From Beijerinckiaceae bacterium (lineage in GTDB: Bacteria; Pseudomonadota; Alphaproteobacteria; Rhizobiales; Beijerinckiaceae): a DNA stretch of 64,000 nucleotides. This document shows, in pieces, positions 28,855 to 39,652 of the stretch (positions are counted from its first letter, which is position 1; each line of letters starts with the position of its first letter). The stretch covers positions 1 through 64,000 of the forward strand of contig JAIETL010000039.1 of the NCBI GenBank assembly GCA_019745195.1. The letters are read 5' to 3'. Both the position numbers and the translations under genes were made by a program. The notes under the pieces are model-generated. The model searched no databases, was not told the DNA's origin, and was given only the letters and a program-made list of their open reading frames with translations.

Positions 28855-30285
28855 CTACCCGGCCCCGAACTTTACAAACCCCGGCAGCGCCGTTACCAGT
28901 CCCCTGAACGCCTCCCCCCGCACCTCGAAATTCGGGAACTGGTCGAAGGAGGCGCAGGCCGGCGAGAGCAGCACGGCGATCTCCGCCTCGCCGGGCGCGG
29001 CCAGCGCATCGCGCGTCGCCGCAGTCACCGCCACATCGAGCGTGCCGCAGCGCTCGTAGGCGACGTTGCCGGCCGCATCGAAGGTCTCGGCGAACAGGTC
29101 ACTCGCCGCGCCGATCAGATAGGCTTTGGCGATGTTGGGAAAATAGCGCCTCAGGCTCTCGATTCCGCCCTCCTTCGGCTTGCCGCCCAATATCCAGAAG
29201 ATGTCGCGGAATGAAGTCAGCGCCTTCTCGGTAGAATCGGCGTTGGTCGCCTTGGAATCGTTGATTAAGACGACGCGGCCGATCCGGCCGATCTCCTCCA
29301 TGCGGTGGGCCAGCCCCGGATAGCTTTTGAAGCCGGCTGCGATTTCCTCGGCGCTCAGACCCAGCGCGAAGCAGGCGGCGAAGGCCGCAGCCGCGTTCTG
29401 GGCGTTGTGCGAGCCGCGCAAGCTACCGATGCCGGCAAGGTTGGCGACGACCTTCGGCTTGCCGTCCTTGACCTGCACGATGCGGGTTTCGAGCTTGCCC
29501 GCATTAGCGGTGATGCCGGCGAAGATGCCCGCGTCCAGCGGCTGCTCACCGCTGATCTTGATCAGCGGACGGCCGGACGCCGCGCGCCGCCGCGCCATCT
29601 GCTTGGACGGCTCGTCATCGACGCCGATGACCGCGATGTCCGCTTTCGCGACCAGCCGCTCCTTGATCGCGCCATAGGCCTCGAAGGTGCCGTGCCGGTC
29701 GAGATGGTCCGGCGTCAGGTTCATCTGGATGCCGATCGTCGGCGCGATCGAGGGCGCGAGGTCGATCTGGTAGCTCGAGCACTCGATGACGTGAATGCGG
29801 TTTGCCGCCGGCGGCTCCAGCGCCAGGACGGCGGTGCCGATATTGCCGCCCATCTGCGCATCGCGCCCGGCGCTGCGCAGGACATGGGCGATCAGCGCCG
29901 TCGTCGTCGATTTGCCGTTGGTGCCGGTGATGCAAACGACCGGCGCGTTTGGTGCCGTGGCGGCCCGCTCGCGGAAGAACAGCTCGATGTCGCCGATCAC
30001 TGGCATGCCGGCGGCCTTGGCCTTGCTCACCGTCCAGTGCGGCTGCGGATGCGTCAGCGGCACGCCCGGCGCGAGGACCAGCGCGGCATATCCTGACCAG
30101 TCGGTCGTGTTGAGATCGACGACGGCGATGCCCTCGGCCGCCGCCTTGTCGCGGCTGGCCTGGTTGTCGTCCCAGGCCACGACCTCGGCCCGGCCGGCCA
30201 TCAGGGCACGCGCCGTGGCGAGCCCCGAGCCGCCGAGCCCGAACAGCGCGACGCGTCGCCCGGCAAAAACAGTCACAGGGGTCAC
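28855..30285 (-). CDS. murD: UDP-MurNAc-L-Ala--D-Glu ligase
   Basis: A 476-residue Mur ligase. It starts with the [19 protein letters not shown] Rossmann loop, carries the ATP loop [15 protein letters not shown], the [12 protein letters not shown] segment, the [11 protein letters not shown] loop and the [12 protein letters not shown] box of MurD. It adds D-Glu to the growing stem in the cytoplasm. A large palindromic repeat separates it from mraY. Confidence 0.97.
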   Translation of the reverse strand: MTPVTVFAGRRVALFGLGGSGLATARALMAGRAEVVAWDDNQASRDKAAAEGIAVVDLNTTDWSGYAALVLAPGVPLTHPQPHWTVSKAKAAGMPVIGDIELFFRERAATAPNAPVVCITGTNGKSTTTALIAHVLRSAGRDAQMGGNIGTAVLALEPPAANRIHVIECSSYQIDLAPSIAPTIGIQMNLTPDHLDRHGTFEAYGAIKERLVAKADIAVIGVDDEPSKQMARRRAASGRPLIKISGEQPLDAGIFAGITANAGKLETRIVQVKDGKPKVVANLAGIGSLRGSHNAQNAAAAFAACFALGLSAEEIAAGFKSYPGLAHRMEEIGRIGRVVLINDSKATNADSTEKALTSFRDIFWILGGKPKEGGIESLRRYFPNIAKAYLIGAASDLFAETFDAAGNVAYERCGTLDVAVTAATRDALAAPGEAEIAVLLSPACASFDQFPNFEVRGEAFRGLVTALPGFVKFGAG

Positions 30286-30294
30286 GATCTACCC

Positions 30295-30418
30295 CTGTCA
30301 TTCCGGGGCGTGCCGCAGGCATGAACCCGGAACCCACGACCGGGCGAGCGCGATCCGGGCGGCTGTCGCCCGGTCGTGGGTTCCGGGTTCGCCGCTGCAC
30401 GGCGCCCCGGAATGACAG
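30295..30418. repeat. 124-bp intergenic palindromic repeat
   Basis: Outer arms of 16 bp (30295-30310, 30403-30418; CTGTCATTCCGGGGCG) and inner arms of 25 bp (30323-30347, 30366-30390) are perfect inverted repeats, so the whole gap can fold into a long hairpin. This TCATTCCGGGGCG type is familiar from Rhizobiales genomes as a multicopy REP-like element. It is inserted between mraY and murD inside the dcw operon. Confidence 0.85.
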
Positions 30419-30433
30419 CGCTTTTCAGCGTCA

Positions 30434-31516
30434 TCAGCGCAGCTTCAGCGTCGAGAGGCCGACCAGCGCCAGCACCACGGAGATGATCCAGAAGCGGATC
30501 ACCACCTGCGGCTCGGTCCAGCCCAGCTTCTCGAAATGGTGGTGGATCGGGGCCATCAGGAAGACGCGCCGCCCGGTGCGCTTGTAGACGAAGACCTGGA
30601 TGATGACCGACAGCGCCTCCAGCACGAACAGCCCACCGACGATGGCAAGCACGATCTCGTGCTTCGTCGCCACCGCGATGGTGCCGAGCAAACCGCCGAG
30701 ACCCAGCGAGCCGGTGTCGCCCATGAATATCTGGGCGGGCGGCGCGTTGAACCAGAGAAAGCCTAAGCCCGCCCCGATCAGCGCGCCGCAGATCACCGAG
30801 AGTTCGCCAGCGCCCGGGACATGGTGGATCTGGAGATAGTTGGCGAAGATCGCGTTGCCTGTCAGGTAGGAGATGAAGCCGAAGGTGGCCGCCGCGATCA
30901 TCACCGGCACGATGGCGAGCCCGTCGAGCCCGTCGGTCAGGTTCACGGCGTTGCCGGCCCCGACGATGACGAAGGCCGCGACCAGCGGAAACAGCAGTCC
31001 GAGCGGCACGATCAGTTCCTTGAGGAACGGCATCGCGAAGCCCGACGAGATCGAGGGCGGGCCATACTGCATGATCGCCCCGCAGGCGACGAGCGCGATG
31101 GCGACCTCGAGCGTGATCCGCGCCTTGCCCGAGAAGCCCTTATGCGACTGCTTCGTCACCTTCAAATAGTCGTCGTAAAAGCCGATCGCGCCATAGCTCG
31201 CCGTCACCATCAGCACGATCCAGACATAAGGATTGCGCAAATTGCCCCAGAGCAGCGTCGCGGCGAACAGACCGGTCAGGATCATCAGCCCGCCCATGGT
31301 CGGCGTGCCGCGCTTGGCGAGATGCGATTCGGGGCCGTCGACACGGATCGGCTGGCCCTTGCCCTGCTTCAGCCGCAGCCAGGAGATGGCGGCGGGCCCG
31401 AAGAAGAACACGAACAGCAGCGCGGTCGCGGTCGCCCCGCCGGCGCGGAAGGTGATGTAGCGGAACACGTTCAGGATGGGGAACGTGCCCGAGAAATCGG
31501 CCAGCCAGACGAGCAT
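30434..31516 (-). CDS. mraY: phospho-N-acetylmuramoyl-pentapeptide transferase
   Basis: A 360-residue, ten-helix inner-membrane enzyme forming lipid I from UDP-MurNAc-pentapeptide and undecaprenyl phosphate. Key segments are [11 protein letters not shown], the Asp pair in [34 protein letters not shown] and the His triad [13 protein letters not shown]. Length matches the family closely. Confidence 0.98.
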   Translation of the reverse strand: MLVWLADFSGTFPILNVFRYITFRAGGATATALLFVFFFGPAAISWLRLKQGKGQPIRVDGPESHLAKRGTPTMGGLMILTGLFAATLLWGNLRNPYVWIVLMVTASYGAIGFYDDYLKVTKQSHKGFSGKARITLEVAIALVACGAIMQYGPPSISSGFAMPFLKELIVPLGLLFPLVAAFVIVGAGNAVNLTDGLDGLAIVPVMIAAATFGFISYLTGNAIFANYLQIHHVPGAGELSVICGALIGAGLGFLWFNAPPAQIFMGDTGSLGLGGLLGTIAVATKHEIVLAIVGGLFVLEALSVIIQVFVYKRTGRRVFLMAPIHHHFEKLGWTEPQVVIRFWIISVVLALVGLSTLKLR

Positions 31517-31534
31517 TTTCTCTTTCTCTCGTTC

Positions 31535-32959
31535 TTATTCGTCCGCCGGCACGGCCGGAAAGCGCGCCGCGATCGCCTTGACGATCGGCCCCATGCGGGA
31601 GCCGAGCGATCCCTTGACGGTGACGACGTCGCCGGCCCGGATCGCATCCAGCACGAGCGGCTCAAGCCCACTCGCCTGCGCGGCATAAGCCCCCCTGATG
31701 GCGGAAGGCAAGCCGTCATAGAGCCCGCGCATCAGCGGCCCGCAGGCAAAGACCTTGTCGACGCCGTTGGCGAGCACGGCCTCCGCCAACTCTTCATGCA
31801 GCGCCGGGCCGCTCGGGCCGAGTTCCAGCATATCGCCGAGCACGGCGATCCGGCGCCCTCTGCCCGAGACTGGAATGCGGCCGAGATTCTCGATCGCGGC
31901 GCGCATCGAGGCCGGGTTGCCGTTATAGCTCTCGTCGATCAGCGTGAACGGGCCGCCCGGCGCTTCCAGGCTCTGGCGCGCGCCGCGCCCGGCCGGCGGA
32001 ACAAGATCGGAGAGCGCCAGCGCCGCCAGCGCGAGGTCGGCGCCAAGCGCCTCGACGGCGGCCAGAACCGCGAGAGAATTCAGAACGATGTGCTTGCCCG
32101 GGCTGCCGAGCTTGTAGGTCACGGGCCGGCCATGGACCAGCGCATCCACGGTGGAGACGTCAGCCTTCAGCGCACAGGAGAGGAGCTTGACATCGGCGTC
32201 CGCGCTCTCGCCGAAGGTCACGATCCGTCCTGCCGGCCCAGCCTCGGCAAGCCGACGCAACAGCCCGGCCTGCGGGATGTCGGCGTTGAGGATCGCCGTG
32301 CCGCCGGCCTTGAGCGCGGCAAAAATCGAGCCCTTCTCCTCGGCGATGTCGTCGAGCGAGGCGAAAGCCGCCAGATGCACGGGCTGCACGGTGGTAACGA
32401 CCGCCACATCGGGCGTGACCTGCTTCGCCAGCGGCAGGATTTCGCCGGGGTTGCTCATGCCGATCTCGTAGACGCCGTAACGCACATCGGCAGGCGTCCG
32501 GCACAGCGTGAGCGGCACGCCCCAATGGTTGTTGTAGGAGGCGACCGGCGCATGCGTCTTGCCCTGCCGCGACAGAACGAGGCGCAGCGCCTCCTTGGTG
32601 CCGGTCTTGCCGACCGAGCCGGTCACGGCGACGACGCCGGCCTTCAGCTCGGCCCGGCGGGCGACGCCGGCCCGCTCCATCGCCTTCAGCACGTCGGACA
32701 CGACGGCATAGGGGCCGGCCCCGGAGAATGCGTCCGCATGGGCCTCGTCGATCACGGCTAGCCCCGCGCCCTTGTCGAGAGCGCCCGCGACGAAATCATG
32801 CCCGTCGCGCGCCTCGCCCAGGATCGCGAAAAAGGCCTCGCCCGGTTCGATCGTGCGCGTATCGATAGAGGCTCCCGTGATGGCGCCCGGCATCGCGCCG
32901 ACGAGCCGAGCGCCGAGCGCCGCGATCAATGCCTCTCCGCTCCACAGGGGCGCGCTCAT
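31535..32959 (-). CDS. murF: UDP-MurNAc-tripeptide--D-Ala-D-Ala ligase
   Basis: A 474-residue Mur ligase that adds the D-Ala-D-Ala dipeptide. It shows [16 protein letters not shown] near residue 30, the ATP loop [32 protein letters not shown] and [15 protein letters not shown]. The start overlaps the murE stop by 4 bp. It is the step that consumes the product of Ddl. Confidence 0.97.
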   Translation of the reverse strand: MSAPLWSGEALIAALGARLVGAMPGAITGASIDTRTIEPGEAFFAILGEARDGHDFVAGALDKGAGLAVIDEAHADAFSGAGPYAVVSDVLKAMERAGVARRAELKAGVVAVTGSVGKTGTKEALRLVLSRQGKTHAPVASYNNHWGVPLTLCRTPADVRYGVYEIGMSNPGEILPLAKQVTPDVAVVTTVQPVHLAAFASLDDIAEEKGSIFAALKAGGTAILNADIPQAGLLRRLAEAGPAGRIVTFGESADADVKLLSCALKADVSTVDALVHGRPVTYKLGSPGKHIVLNSLAVLAAVEALGADLALAALALSDLVPPAGRGARQSLEAPGGPFTLIDESYNGNPASMRAAIENLGRIPVSGRGRRIAVLGDMLELGPSGPALHEELAEAVLANGVDKVFACGPLMRGLYDGLPSAIRGAYAAQASGLEPLVLDAIRAGDVVTVKGSLGSRMGPIVKAIAARFPAVPADE

Positions 32960-34431
32960 CCTTGAATCTCCGCGATGGCCGCCCCGACCGCCTCGTGGTC
33001 CGAGAAGGGCAAGGTGCGATCGCCCACGATCTGGCCGCTTTCATGGCCCTTTCCGGCAACCACCAGAAGATCGCCCGGCCCAAGCAGGCGCACCGCATGG
33101 CGGATCGCCTCCGACCGGTCGCCGATCTCGATGAGCCTTGGCGAGGCGGCCATGATCTCGGCACGGATGGCGGCCGGGTTCTCGCTGCGCGGGTTGTCGT
33201 CGGTGACGATGGCAATGTCGGATTTCTCGGCCGCGATCGCGCCCATCAGGGGGCGTTTGCCCTTGTCGCGGTCGCCGCCGCAGCCGAAGACGCAGATCAG
33301 TCTACCGGTCGCGTAAGGGCGCAAGGTTGCGAGAACGGCAGCGAGCGCATCGGGCTTGTGGGCGTAGTCTACGATGGCGAGCCCGCCTTTCACCGCGCCC
33401 ACCCGCTCCAGCCGCCCCGCCACGCCGGTGAGCCCAGCCATCGCAGCCAGCGCGGCGTCCGCATCCTCGCCTGTCGCCATCGCAAGGCCGGCCGCGACCA
33501 GCGCGTTGCCGGCCATGAAATCCCCGACCAGCGGCAGCATGATCTCGATTTCCCGGCCGCCATTGGACACGGTGAGGCGCTGCGAAAACCCATCGCGGGC
33601 GCTTCCGACCAGCGTCAGCGTTTCGCCTGTCCTGCCAACCCCGATGAGACGGCAGCCCGCCGCCAAAGCGGCGTCGGCCGCCTCGGCGGCGTAAGGCTCG
33701 TCGCGGTTGATCACCACAGGCGAGCCCGGCGGCAGCAGCCGCCAGAGCCGCATCTTGGCGGCGAGATAGTCCTCGACGGTCGGGTGGTAGTCGAGGTGGT
33801 CGCGGCCGAGATTGAGGAAGGCTCCCGCGCTCAGGCGCACGCCGTCGAGCCGGCGCTGGTCGAGCCCATGCGAAGACGCTTCCATCGCCAGATGCGTGAC
33901 GCCCTTTTGCGCCAGCGCGTCGAGCGAGGCGTGCAGCGAGAGCGGGTCGGGCGTCGTGAGCGAGCCGTAATCGGCACCCTTCGACGTCACCACGCCGATT
34001 GTGCCGAGGCTCGCCGCCTCGTGCCCGAGCGCGGCGAAGATCTGCCGCGTGAAATCGGCGACCGAGGATTTGCCGCTGGTGCCGGTGACGGCGACGATGG
34101 TTTGCGGCTGGCGCGGATGGACGACGGCCGCCGCCAGCGCCAGCGACAGACGGGGATCGCGAACCTGCGCGAAGGCGATTCCGTCGGGCAGATCAGCCGG
34201 CCTCGGTGCAGCCGATACGATGGCGCCCGCGCCGCGCGCGACCGCGTCCGCGATGAAGCGGGCGCCGTCCGCCTTGGCCCCGGCGAGCGCGACGAAGACG
34301 TCTCCTGCAGCAACCTTGCGGCTGTCGAAGGCAACGCCCGCGACAATGCGCGCCGCGTCCGACGGCGGAAACGCCTGGTGGAAGAGCTGATCGAGCTTGA
34401 AACCGGCAACCTGCATCGTTCGGGTCGTCAT
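32956..34431 (-). CDS. murE: UDP-MurNAc-dipeptide--diaminopimelate ligase
   Basis: A 491-residue Mur ligase that adds meso-diaminopimelate. Present are [15 protein letters not shown], the ATP loop [41 protein letters not shown], and the diaminopimelate-recognising DDNPRSENP. The ATG at 34431 is used; one at 34416 is also possible. The cupin gene and about 125 bp lie upstream, so transcription from ftsI must cross them. Confidence 0.97.
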   Translation of the reverse strand: MTTRTMQVAGFKLDQLFHQAFPPSDAARIVAGVAFDSRKVAAGDVFVALAGAKADGARFIADAVARGAGAIVSAAPRPADLPDGIAFAQVRDPRLSLALAAAVVHPRQPQTIVAVTGTSGKSSVADFTRQIFAALGHEAASLGTIGVVTSKGADYGSLTTPDPLSLHASLDALAQKGVTHLAMEASSHGLDQRRLDGVRLSAGAFLNLGRDHLDYHPTVEDYLAAKMRLWRLLPPGSPVVINRDEPYAAEAADAALAAGCRLIGVGRTGETLTLVGSARDGFSQRLTVSNGGREIEIMLPLVGDFMAGNALVAAGLAMATGEDADAALAAMAGLTGVAGRLERVGAVKGGLAIVDYAHKPDALAAVLATLRPYATGRLICVFGCGGDRDKGKRPLMGAIAAEKSDIAIVTDDNPRSENPAAIRAEIMAASPRLIEIGDRSEAIRHAVRLLGPGDLLVVAGKGHESGQIVGDRTLPFSDHEAVGAAIAEIQG

Positions 34432-34560
34432 TCCGAGCCTGAGTTCGCAAGGCGAAACCCGAATCGCGAATCACGCCGAACCCAAGATAACGCGCGCCGA
34501 GCCGATTGGCTCAACGCTGTCGTCATCTAAAGCGAGCAAAGCCGCTCCGCAGATAAATGG

Positions 34561-34941
34561 TCAGTCGACGATATGAAAGTCGGGCTTGGCGGGATCGACA
34601 TAGGCGGTCTGAAGCGTCAGCACCTTGCAACCGCCCTTGCTTTCATGGGGACCGTGAACCACGCCTTTCGGGTGCGTGATGAACGCTCCCGGGCCATGGC
34701 TGACCCCGGCGTTGATGAAATCGCCCTCGATCACGAAATGCGCCTCCGCACCGTCATCGTGGTAGTGAGCCGGAATCCGCGCGCCCGGCCCGATATGGAT
34801 GATCGTCGTGACGATGCCCTTGTCGCCATCGACGTTGACCAATTGAGCGTGAACGCCGCCCTGCGTCGCTCCGGGAATGGGAAACGGGATGACATCGAGG
34901 AGATTGACATCGCTCGTGAGCGACACGCCATCGACTTTCAT
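34561..34941 (-). CDS. small cupin protein inside dcw cluster
   Basis: A 126-residue single-domain cupin. Motif 1 reads GPGARIPAHYHDDGAEAHFV (metal ligands His, His, Glu and a further His in HFVIEG), and motif 2 is PKGVVHGPHESKGG. Such proteins bind a metal and either modify or sense a small molecule; the substrate is unknown. AAGGGG 6-7 bases before the ATG is a good ribosome binding site. It sits between murE and ftsI, which are adjacent in most bacteria, and is on the same strand with about 120-bp gaps on both sides, so it was probably inserted. Confidence 0.85.
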   Translation of the reverse strand: MKVDGVSLTSDVNLLDVIPFPIPGATQGGVHAQLVNVDGDKGIVTTIIHIGPGARIPAHYHDDGAEAHFVIEGDFINAGVSHGPGAFITHPKGVVHGPHESKGGCKVLTLQTAYVDPAKPDFHIVD

Positions 34942-35062
34942 GCGAAGCCCCTTCGCTCGATTCCATGAACAGCACACGCGACCGCAAAGCGTATCGACCG
35001 ACGTAACGCCAGGCTGAGACGAGCTTCATGTCAAACGGATGACAAGGGCCGAAACGCGGGTC

Positions 35063-36844
35063 TCAACGCGTCCCCCAGGCCCCCAGCCGCGCCATCAGCG
35101 GGAACGGGGCGACCGGCGGCTCGAAGCGCGGCGGCAGGCCCAGGATCGGGGCGGCGCGTTCGATCACCTTGCCGGTGGTGATGCCGGCGTTCCAGGCGGC
35201 GGTCGAGTAGCCGCCGCTTTCGGCATAGCCCTTGGGCTCGTCATAGATCGAGAGGAAGAGGTAGCGCGGCTTGTCGGCCGGCACGATCGCCATGAAGGTG
35301 GTGAAGTTCTTGTTCTTGGCGTAGCGGCCGTTGATGACCTTTTCGGCCGTGCCGGTCTTGCCGCCGACGAAATAGCCCGCGACATCGGCCTTCCGCGCCG
35401 AGCCGCGCTCGCCGTTGAGCCGCATGATGAAGCGCATCGCCTCCGAGGTTTCGGGCTTGATGACGCGCACGCCGAGCTTCCTCGCCTCCTCGGGCGAACG
35501 CTTGATGAAGGTTGGCGTGATCAGGTTGCCGCCATTGACCAGAGCGCCGACGGCGGCGAGCGCCTGGATCGGCGCGACGGCCAGCCCGTGGCCGAAGGCG
35601 ATGGTGGCGCTGTTCAGCTCGCCCCAGCGGCCAGGCACGATCGGGGCTGCGCTCTCGGGTAGTTCGGTGCGCATCCGGTCGAGCTGCGCCATCTTGGCGA
35701 GGAAGCTCTTGTGCCCCTCGACGCCGACCGAGAGCGCCATCTTGACCGAGCCCATGTTCGAGGAATGCACGAACACCTCCGGCACGGTCAGCGTGCGGCC
35801 GGTGCCCTTGTATTCGCGGATGACCTGGCTGCCGAAGCGCATCATCCCGCCGGCGGTCGAATAGGACGAGTTGATGTTGGCCTTGCCGGTGTCGAGCGCC
35901 ATCGCGACGGTGAGCGCCTTGAAGGTCGAGCCCATCTCGTAGACGCCGACATTGATCCGGTTGATCCGGTCCTTCTCCTGCGCGTCGGTCGGCGTGCTCG
36001 GGTCGTAGTCGGGCAGCGAGACCAGCGCGATCATCTCGCCCGTGTTGACGTCCATGATCGCGCCGGCAGCCGCGATGGCGCGGTACTTCTCCAGCCCCTT
36101 GACCAGTTCGTCGCGCAGCAGATGCTGGACGCGCAGGTCCACGGAGAGCTGGACGGGCTTAAGATCGGAGGCCTGCGTCGCGAGCCCCGCCCCATTCAGG
36201 TCCTGCAGCCCCTGCGAGTCGATGTATTTCTCGATGCCGGCAATGCCGACATTGTCGATATTGGCGTAGCCGAGCACATGCGCCGCCGCCGGGCCGTTGG
36301 GGTAGACGCGCTTGTTCTCCGGCACGAAGCCGACGCCGGGAATGCCGAGGCGATGCACCTCGGCCTGCTGGCGCGGCGTGATCTCGCGTTTGACCCAGAC
36401 GAAACCCTTCTTGGTCGCAAGCTTGTCGCGCAGATCCTTGGCGTCGAGATCGGGCAGGACAGCGGTCAAAAGCTCGGTCGCCTCGTCCTTGTCGAGGATC
36501 TTGCGCGGTTCGGCGAAGACCGAGACGGTGCGGATATCGGTCGCCAGCACGCTGCCTTCGCGGTCGACGATGTCGGGACGCGCCGCCGAGATCGCAGTGG
36601 AGGTCGCGCGCCGCAACCCCACCTGTTCGTTGGGGGCCACCGCCAGCATGACGAGCCGGCCGGTAATGGCGATGAACAGCGCCGAGAAACCGAGAATGAC
36701 GAGGCCGACGCGCGGCTCGCTCTTCTCGCCGCTCATCCGGAAGACCGCGCGCAGCCAGCCGAAACGCGGGCCGCGCGGCGCGGCTTCTGCCTGCGGGCCG
36801 GCCTGCGACTGCTGGGCGGAATCGGCGGTCGAATTCTCGCTCAT
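35063..36844 (-). CDS. ftsI: septal transpeptidase FtsI (PBP3)
   Basis: A 593-residue class B penicillin-binding protein that crosslinks septal peptidoglycan. One membrane span lies near residues 46-68, then the PBP dimer domain, then the transpeptidase domain with active Ser306 in GSTFK, SSN near 361-363 and KTGT near 496-499. The start used is the ATG at 36844; a GTG at 36856 overlaps the ftsL stop as GTGA and is equally possible. Confidence 0.97.
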   Translation of the reverse strand: MSENSTADSAQQSQAGPQAEAAPRGPRFGWLRAVFRMSGEKSEPRVGLVILGFSALFIAITGRLVMLAVAPNEQVGLRRATSTAISAARPDIVDREGSVLATDIRTVSVFAEPRKILDKDEATELLTAVLPDLDAKDLRDKLATKKGFVWVKREITPRQQAEVHRLGIPGVGFVPENKRVYPNGPAAAHVLGYANIDNVGIAGIEKYIDSQGLQDLNGAGLATQASDLKPVQLSVDLRVQHLLRDELVKGLEKYRAIAAAGAIMDVNTGEMIALVSLPDYDPSTPTDAQEKDRINRINVGVYEMGSTFKALTVAMALDTGKANINSSYSTAGGMMRFGSQVIREYKGTGRTLTVPEVFVHSSNMGSVKMALSVGVEGHKSFLAKMAQLDRMRTELPESAAPIVPGRWGELNSATIAFGHGLAVAPIQALAAVGALVNGGNLITPTFIKRSPEEARKLGVRVIKPETSEAMRFIMRLNGERGSARKADVAGYFVGGKTGTAEKVINGRYAKNKNFTTFMAIVPADKPRYLFLSIYDEPKGYAESGGYSTAAWNAGITTGKVIERAAPILGLPPRFEPPVAPFPLMARLGAWGTR

Positions 36845-36852
36845 GGGCGTTC

Positions 36853-37242
36853 TCACGGGCGGGCTCCGGGCGTGGTGACGCCGCTGGCTTTGCGGTCCTT
36901 CGGGGTCTCGGTCGGCAGGCCGAGGCCGAGATCCTCGAGCTTGCGGCCGATTGCATCGACCTTCGGCCCGCGCTCAGGGATATCGGATGGGCGCACGACC
37001 TGGCTGATGGCGAAGGGCTGCAGATCGAGATGGCTGTCGGCCAGCGCCTGCACCCGGTCGGGCCGGTTGAGATAGGACCATTCGGCCTTGAGCACCGCGA
37101 TGGCGTCGCGCTCGCGCTGCGTCTTGGCCTTCAGCTTCTGGAGCTGCTCGGCCTCCAACGTCGTCTCGTACTTGATCGTGTAGGCGTAGAGCGCGGACGA
37201 CACGAGCGCCCCGATCGCCACCACATGCAGCAGCTTGATCAT
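36853..37242 (-). CDS. ftsL: cell division protein FtsL-like
   Basis: A 129-residue bitopic protein: a short cytoplasmic start, one membrane span ([20 protein letters not shown]), and a periplasmic coiled coil rich in Lys, Glu and Gln. It ends with a Pro-rich tail. FtsL forms a bridge with FtsB and FtsQ. The assignment rests on position (rsmH-ftsL-ftsI), size and layout, since the family is poorly conserved in sequence. It overlaps rsmH by 4 bp. Confidence 0.88.
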   Translation of the reverse strand: MIKLLHVVAIGALVSSALYAYTIKYETTLEAEQLQKLKAKTQRERDAIAVLKAEWSYLNRPDRVQALADSHLDLQPFAISQVVRPSDIPERGPKVDAIGRKLEDLGLGLPTETPKDRKASGVTTPGARP

Positions 37243-38285
37243 GCCGATGGCCTCCGCCGGGGTTGAGGATCGGGAACTTCGGATAGTGCCACGAGCGCTG
37301 CGTCCGCCGGACGCGAGGGCCTGTCGGTGCGCTCGGCCGCCCTGAGCTTGGCCGAGCGGGACCGCGGATTGGCGCGCATCTCGGCCTCGGACGGCGCGAC
37401 CGGCCCGCGGCTGACCAGCGAGAAGGTCGGCTCGGCGGCCGCGACGACCGGCGCATGGCGCGAGCCCGCCGGCGCGCGGCCCGACCGCGCGGTGAGGAAC
37501 TGCTTGACGATGCGGTCCTCGAGAGAGTGGAAGGTCACGACCACGAGCCGCCCGCCGGGCTGCAGAACGGTCTCGGCAGCGTGCAGCGCCCGGACCAGCT
37601 CGCCGAGCTCGTCATTGACGGCGATGCGCAGCGCCTGAAACGTCCGCGTCGCCGGATTGGCCCCGCCGGGCTCGGTGCGGACGATGCCGGCGACGAGATC
37701 GGCGAGTTGCTTGGTGGTCTCGATCGGACCCTTGCGCCGCGCCTCGATGATGGCGCGGGCCACGGCGCGGGAGCGGCGCTCCTCGCCGTAATGATAGAGG
37801 ATGTTGGCGATCAGGCCTTCCTCGGCCTCGTTGACGATGTCGGCGGCGCTTGGCCCATCCGCGCCCATGCGCATGTCGAGGGGACCGTCGAACCGGAACG
37901 AGAAGCCGCGCCCCGCCTCGTCGATCTGCATGGACGAGACGCCGATATCGAGCACCACGCCGTCGAGAGGGGTCATGCCGAAGCGCTGCGCCTCCTCGGT
38001 CAGTTCGCCGAAGCGCGCTTGCGACAGCGTCAACCGCCCTGCCATCGCGCTGACGAGATCGGCGCCGCCTGCAATCGCGGTCGGATCGCGGTCGAGCCCC
38101 AGCAGCGTGGCGTCGGGCGCCGCGTCGAGGATGGCGCGGGCATAACCGCCGCCTCCGAATGTGCCATCGAGATAGCGGCCACCCGGCCGCGGCGCCAGCG
38201 CTGCGACGACCTCGTCGAGCAGGACCGGGATATGGCGGCCGGCCTCGCCTGTGGCCGGCTCGTCATGGCCGCCATCCCGCTTCAT
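37239..38285 (-). CDS. rsmH: 16S rRNA C1402 N4-methyltransferase
   Basis: A 348-residue SAM enzyme (MraW) that methylates N4 of C1402 in 16S rRNA. It shows [13 protein letters not shown], the SAM loop [42 protein letters not shown] and [13 protein letters not shown]. The C-terminus has an extra basic, Pro-rich stretch. The start overlaps the mraZ stop as ATGA (38285-38282). Confidence 0.97.
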   Translation of the reverse strand: MKRDGGHDEPATGEAGRHIPVLLDEVVAALAPRPGGRYLDGTFGGGGYARAILDAAPDATLLGLDRDPTAIAGGADLVSAMAGRLTLSQARFGELTEEAQRFGMTPLDGVVLDIGVSSMQIDEAGRGFSFRFDGPLDMRMGADGPSAADIVNEAEEGLIANILYHYGEERRSRAVARAIIEARRKGPIETTKQLADLVAGIVRTEPGGANPATRTFQALRIAVNDELGELVRALHAAETVLQPGGRLVVVTFHSLEDRIVKQFLTARSGRAPAGSRHAPVVAAAEPTFSLVSRGPVAPSEAEMRANPRSRSAKLRAAERTDRPSRPADAALVALSEVPDPQPRRRPSA

Positions 38286-38758
38286 GGCGCGCCGGCCCCG
38301 GCCGGACCCGCCAGCGTACTGAGCGAGCGCCTGACGTCGCGAAGCCGCGACCGCGCGGTCTCCAGATGCGCCTGGAAGCGTGCCGGTTCCCAGATCTGGA
38401 ACTTGTGGCCCTGCCCGACGAAGGTCACCATGTCGGCGATGCCGGCATGCGCCTTCAGCGCCTCGCCCAGCATGATGCGGCCCTCCGGATCGACCTTGAG
38501 CACCTCCGAGGCGCCGTTCAGCGCCGTCGAAAGCAGCTCCCACTCTTCCGAAAAGGGCGAGAAGCGCGCCAGCATGTCGTCGATCGTCCGCCGCAACGCC
38601 AGCCCGCCGGCGTCGATCGCCGCGAGTTCCAGCGCCGGGTGGACATAGAGCCCCTCGTAGCCGTCCTTCGCGAGGACGCCGCGGAAGCTTGCGGGGATCG
38701 AGACGCGGCCCTTGGCGTCCAGCCGGTTCGTGAAGTTCGAGACGAAGCGGTCCGTCAA
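38282..38758 (-). CDS. mraZ: transcriptional regulator MraZ
   Basis: A 158-residue MraZ with the two DxxxR motifs (DAKGR near residue 14 and DPEGR near residue 90) of its double SpoVT/AbrB-like fold. MraZ forms rings and binds repeats upstream of its own operon; in E. coli it represses the dcw genes. It is the first gene of the cluster, and four TGGG-type repeats at 10-bp spacing lie about 155-190 bp upstream. Confidence 0.95.
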   Translation of the reverse strand: MTDRFVSNFTNRLDAKGRVSIPASFRGVLAKDGYEGLYVHPALELAAIDAGGLALRRTIDDMLARFSPFSEEWELLSTALNGASEVLKVDPEGRIMLGEALKAHAGIADMVTFVGQGHKFQIWEPARFQAHLETARSRLRDVRRSLSTLAGPAGAGAP

Positions 38759-39101
38759 CGCCGCCTCCCGGCCAAAATCTCACCCGAGCCCGCGCCGACA
38801 AGGGCGCGAAACAGACACCCCGTCGAAGCCGGCCAAGCGCAGCCTTGAGCCGAAATCCGCGCGGCACACGGACCTTGACCTGACCTTTGCCTGCCGGTTT
38901 CGACGGGATGGTTTGGGATAGCATGGGCCTATATGGGCGTCAATGGAATCGCGTCTGCCGAACGGCCGACACACGTCCTCGGCAGCATCACAGCCCGTTA
39001 AGGTTAAGTATCCGTAAGCATGCGCGGTTTCGCCAAAGCGCCGCCACCGGCCTCGCTGCGGTCGTGCGAAAACGGGCTACCCGGCTGTGAATTTTTGCAG
39101 G
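38759..39101. other. mraZ upstream regulatory region
   Basis: This 343-bp gap between the 3' end of ohrR and mraZ contains the MraZ-type repeat block (38914-38947), a GANTC site (GAATC, 38946-38950) that a CcrM-type methylase could modify, and a GTTAAGGTTAAG direct repeat near 38998-39009. No gene was found in it. Confidence 0.6.
38914..38947 (+). promoter_or_regulatory. MraZ-binding repeats (TGGGN at 10-bp period)
   Basis: TGGGA, TGGGC, TGGGC and TGGAA begin at 38914, 38924, 38934 and 38944, exactly one helical turn apart. This is the known MraZ box pattern, TGGGN repeats separated by 5 bp. As written they read on the strand opposite to mraZ. The last one runs into a GAATC methylation site. 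Confidence 0.7.
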
Positions 39102-39569
39102 TCAGCTCTTGTCGGCGGCGGCGTTCAGGAGCGCCTCGCGCAACGCCTTCAGTTGCGCGGCAAGATGCCCGATCTCCTCCGGCGACTGAGCAATCGCCGC
39201 ACCCATCGCTTCGGGCACGCAACGGCTCTTCTCGCGCAGCGCCTCGCCGGCCTGCGTCAGATGCAGGCGGACCTGGCGTTCGTCCTGCCGGCTGCGCTCG
39301 CGGCGGATCAGGCCGGCCGCCTCCAGACGTTTCAGAAGCGGCGTCAGCGTGCCGGAATCGAGCATCAGCCGCTCGCCGACCGCCTTCACGCTGAGGCCGT
39401 CACATTCCCACAGCACCAGCATGACCAGATATTGCGGGTAGGTCAGACCGAGATCGGCGAGCACCGTCCGGTACATGCGGTTGAAGGCGTGGCCGGCCAG
39501 ATAGACCGCGAAGCAAAGCTGCTCCTCGAGCTTTGGCGTCGCCGAAGCGGGAACTGGCGAATGCGTCAT
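39102..39569 (-). CDS. ohrR: organic hydroperoxide sensor OhrR
   Basis: A 155-residue MarR-family repressor. The reactive Cys19 sits in LEEQLCFAVY, exactly as in OhrR; a further Cys at 117 suggests the 2-Cys mechanism of Xanthomonas OhrR. The winged helix covers SVKAVGERLMLDSGTLTPLLKRL and the D-x-R wing. It is divergent from ohr, with an ACAAT-N3-ATTGT palindrome in the shared promoter. Confidence 0.95.
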   Translation of the reverse strand: MTHSPVPASATPKLEEQLCFAVYLAGHAFNRMYRTVLADLGLTYPQYLVMLVLWECDGLSVKAVGERLMLDSGTLTPLLKRLEAAGLIRRERSRQDERQVRLHLTQAGEALREKSRCVPEAMGAAIAQSPEEIGHLAAQLKALREALLNAAADKS

Positions 39570-39652
39570 GACGTTCCCTCTCCGGCGCGTCCACGCTGCC
39601 GCTACCTAAGACCGGCAAGCCCGTACGACACGGTCAACTCCGCGTGATCGCA

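Noticed and set aside
30821-32761. 646-residue plus-strand frame opposite mraY and murF
   Set aside because: It crosses two well-defined genes and a gene boundary; no domain is recognisable.
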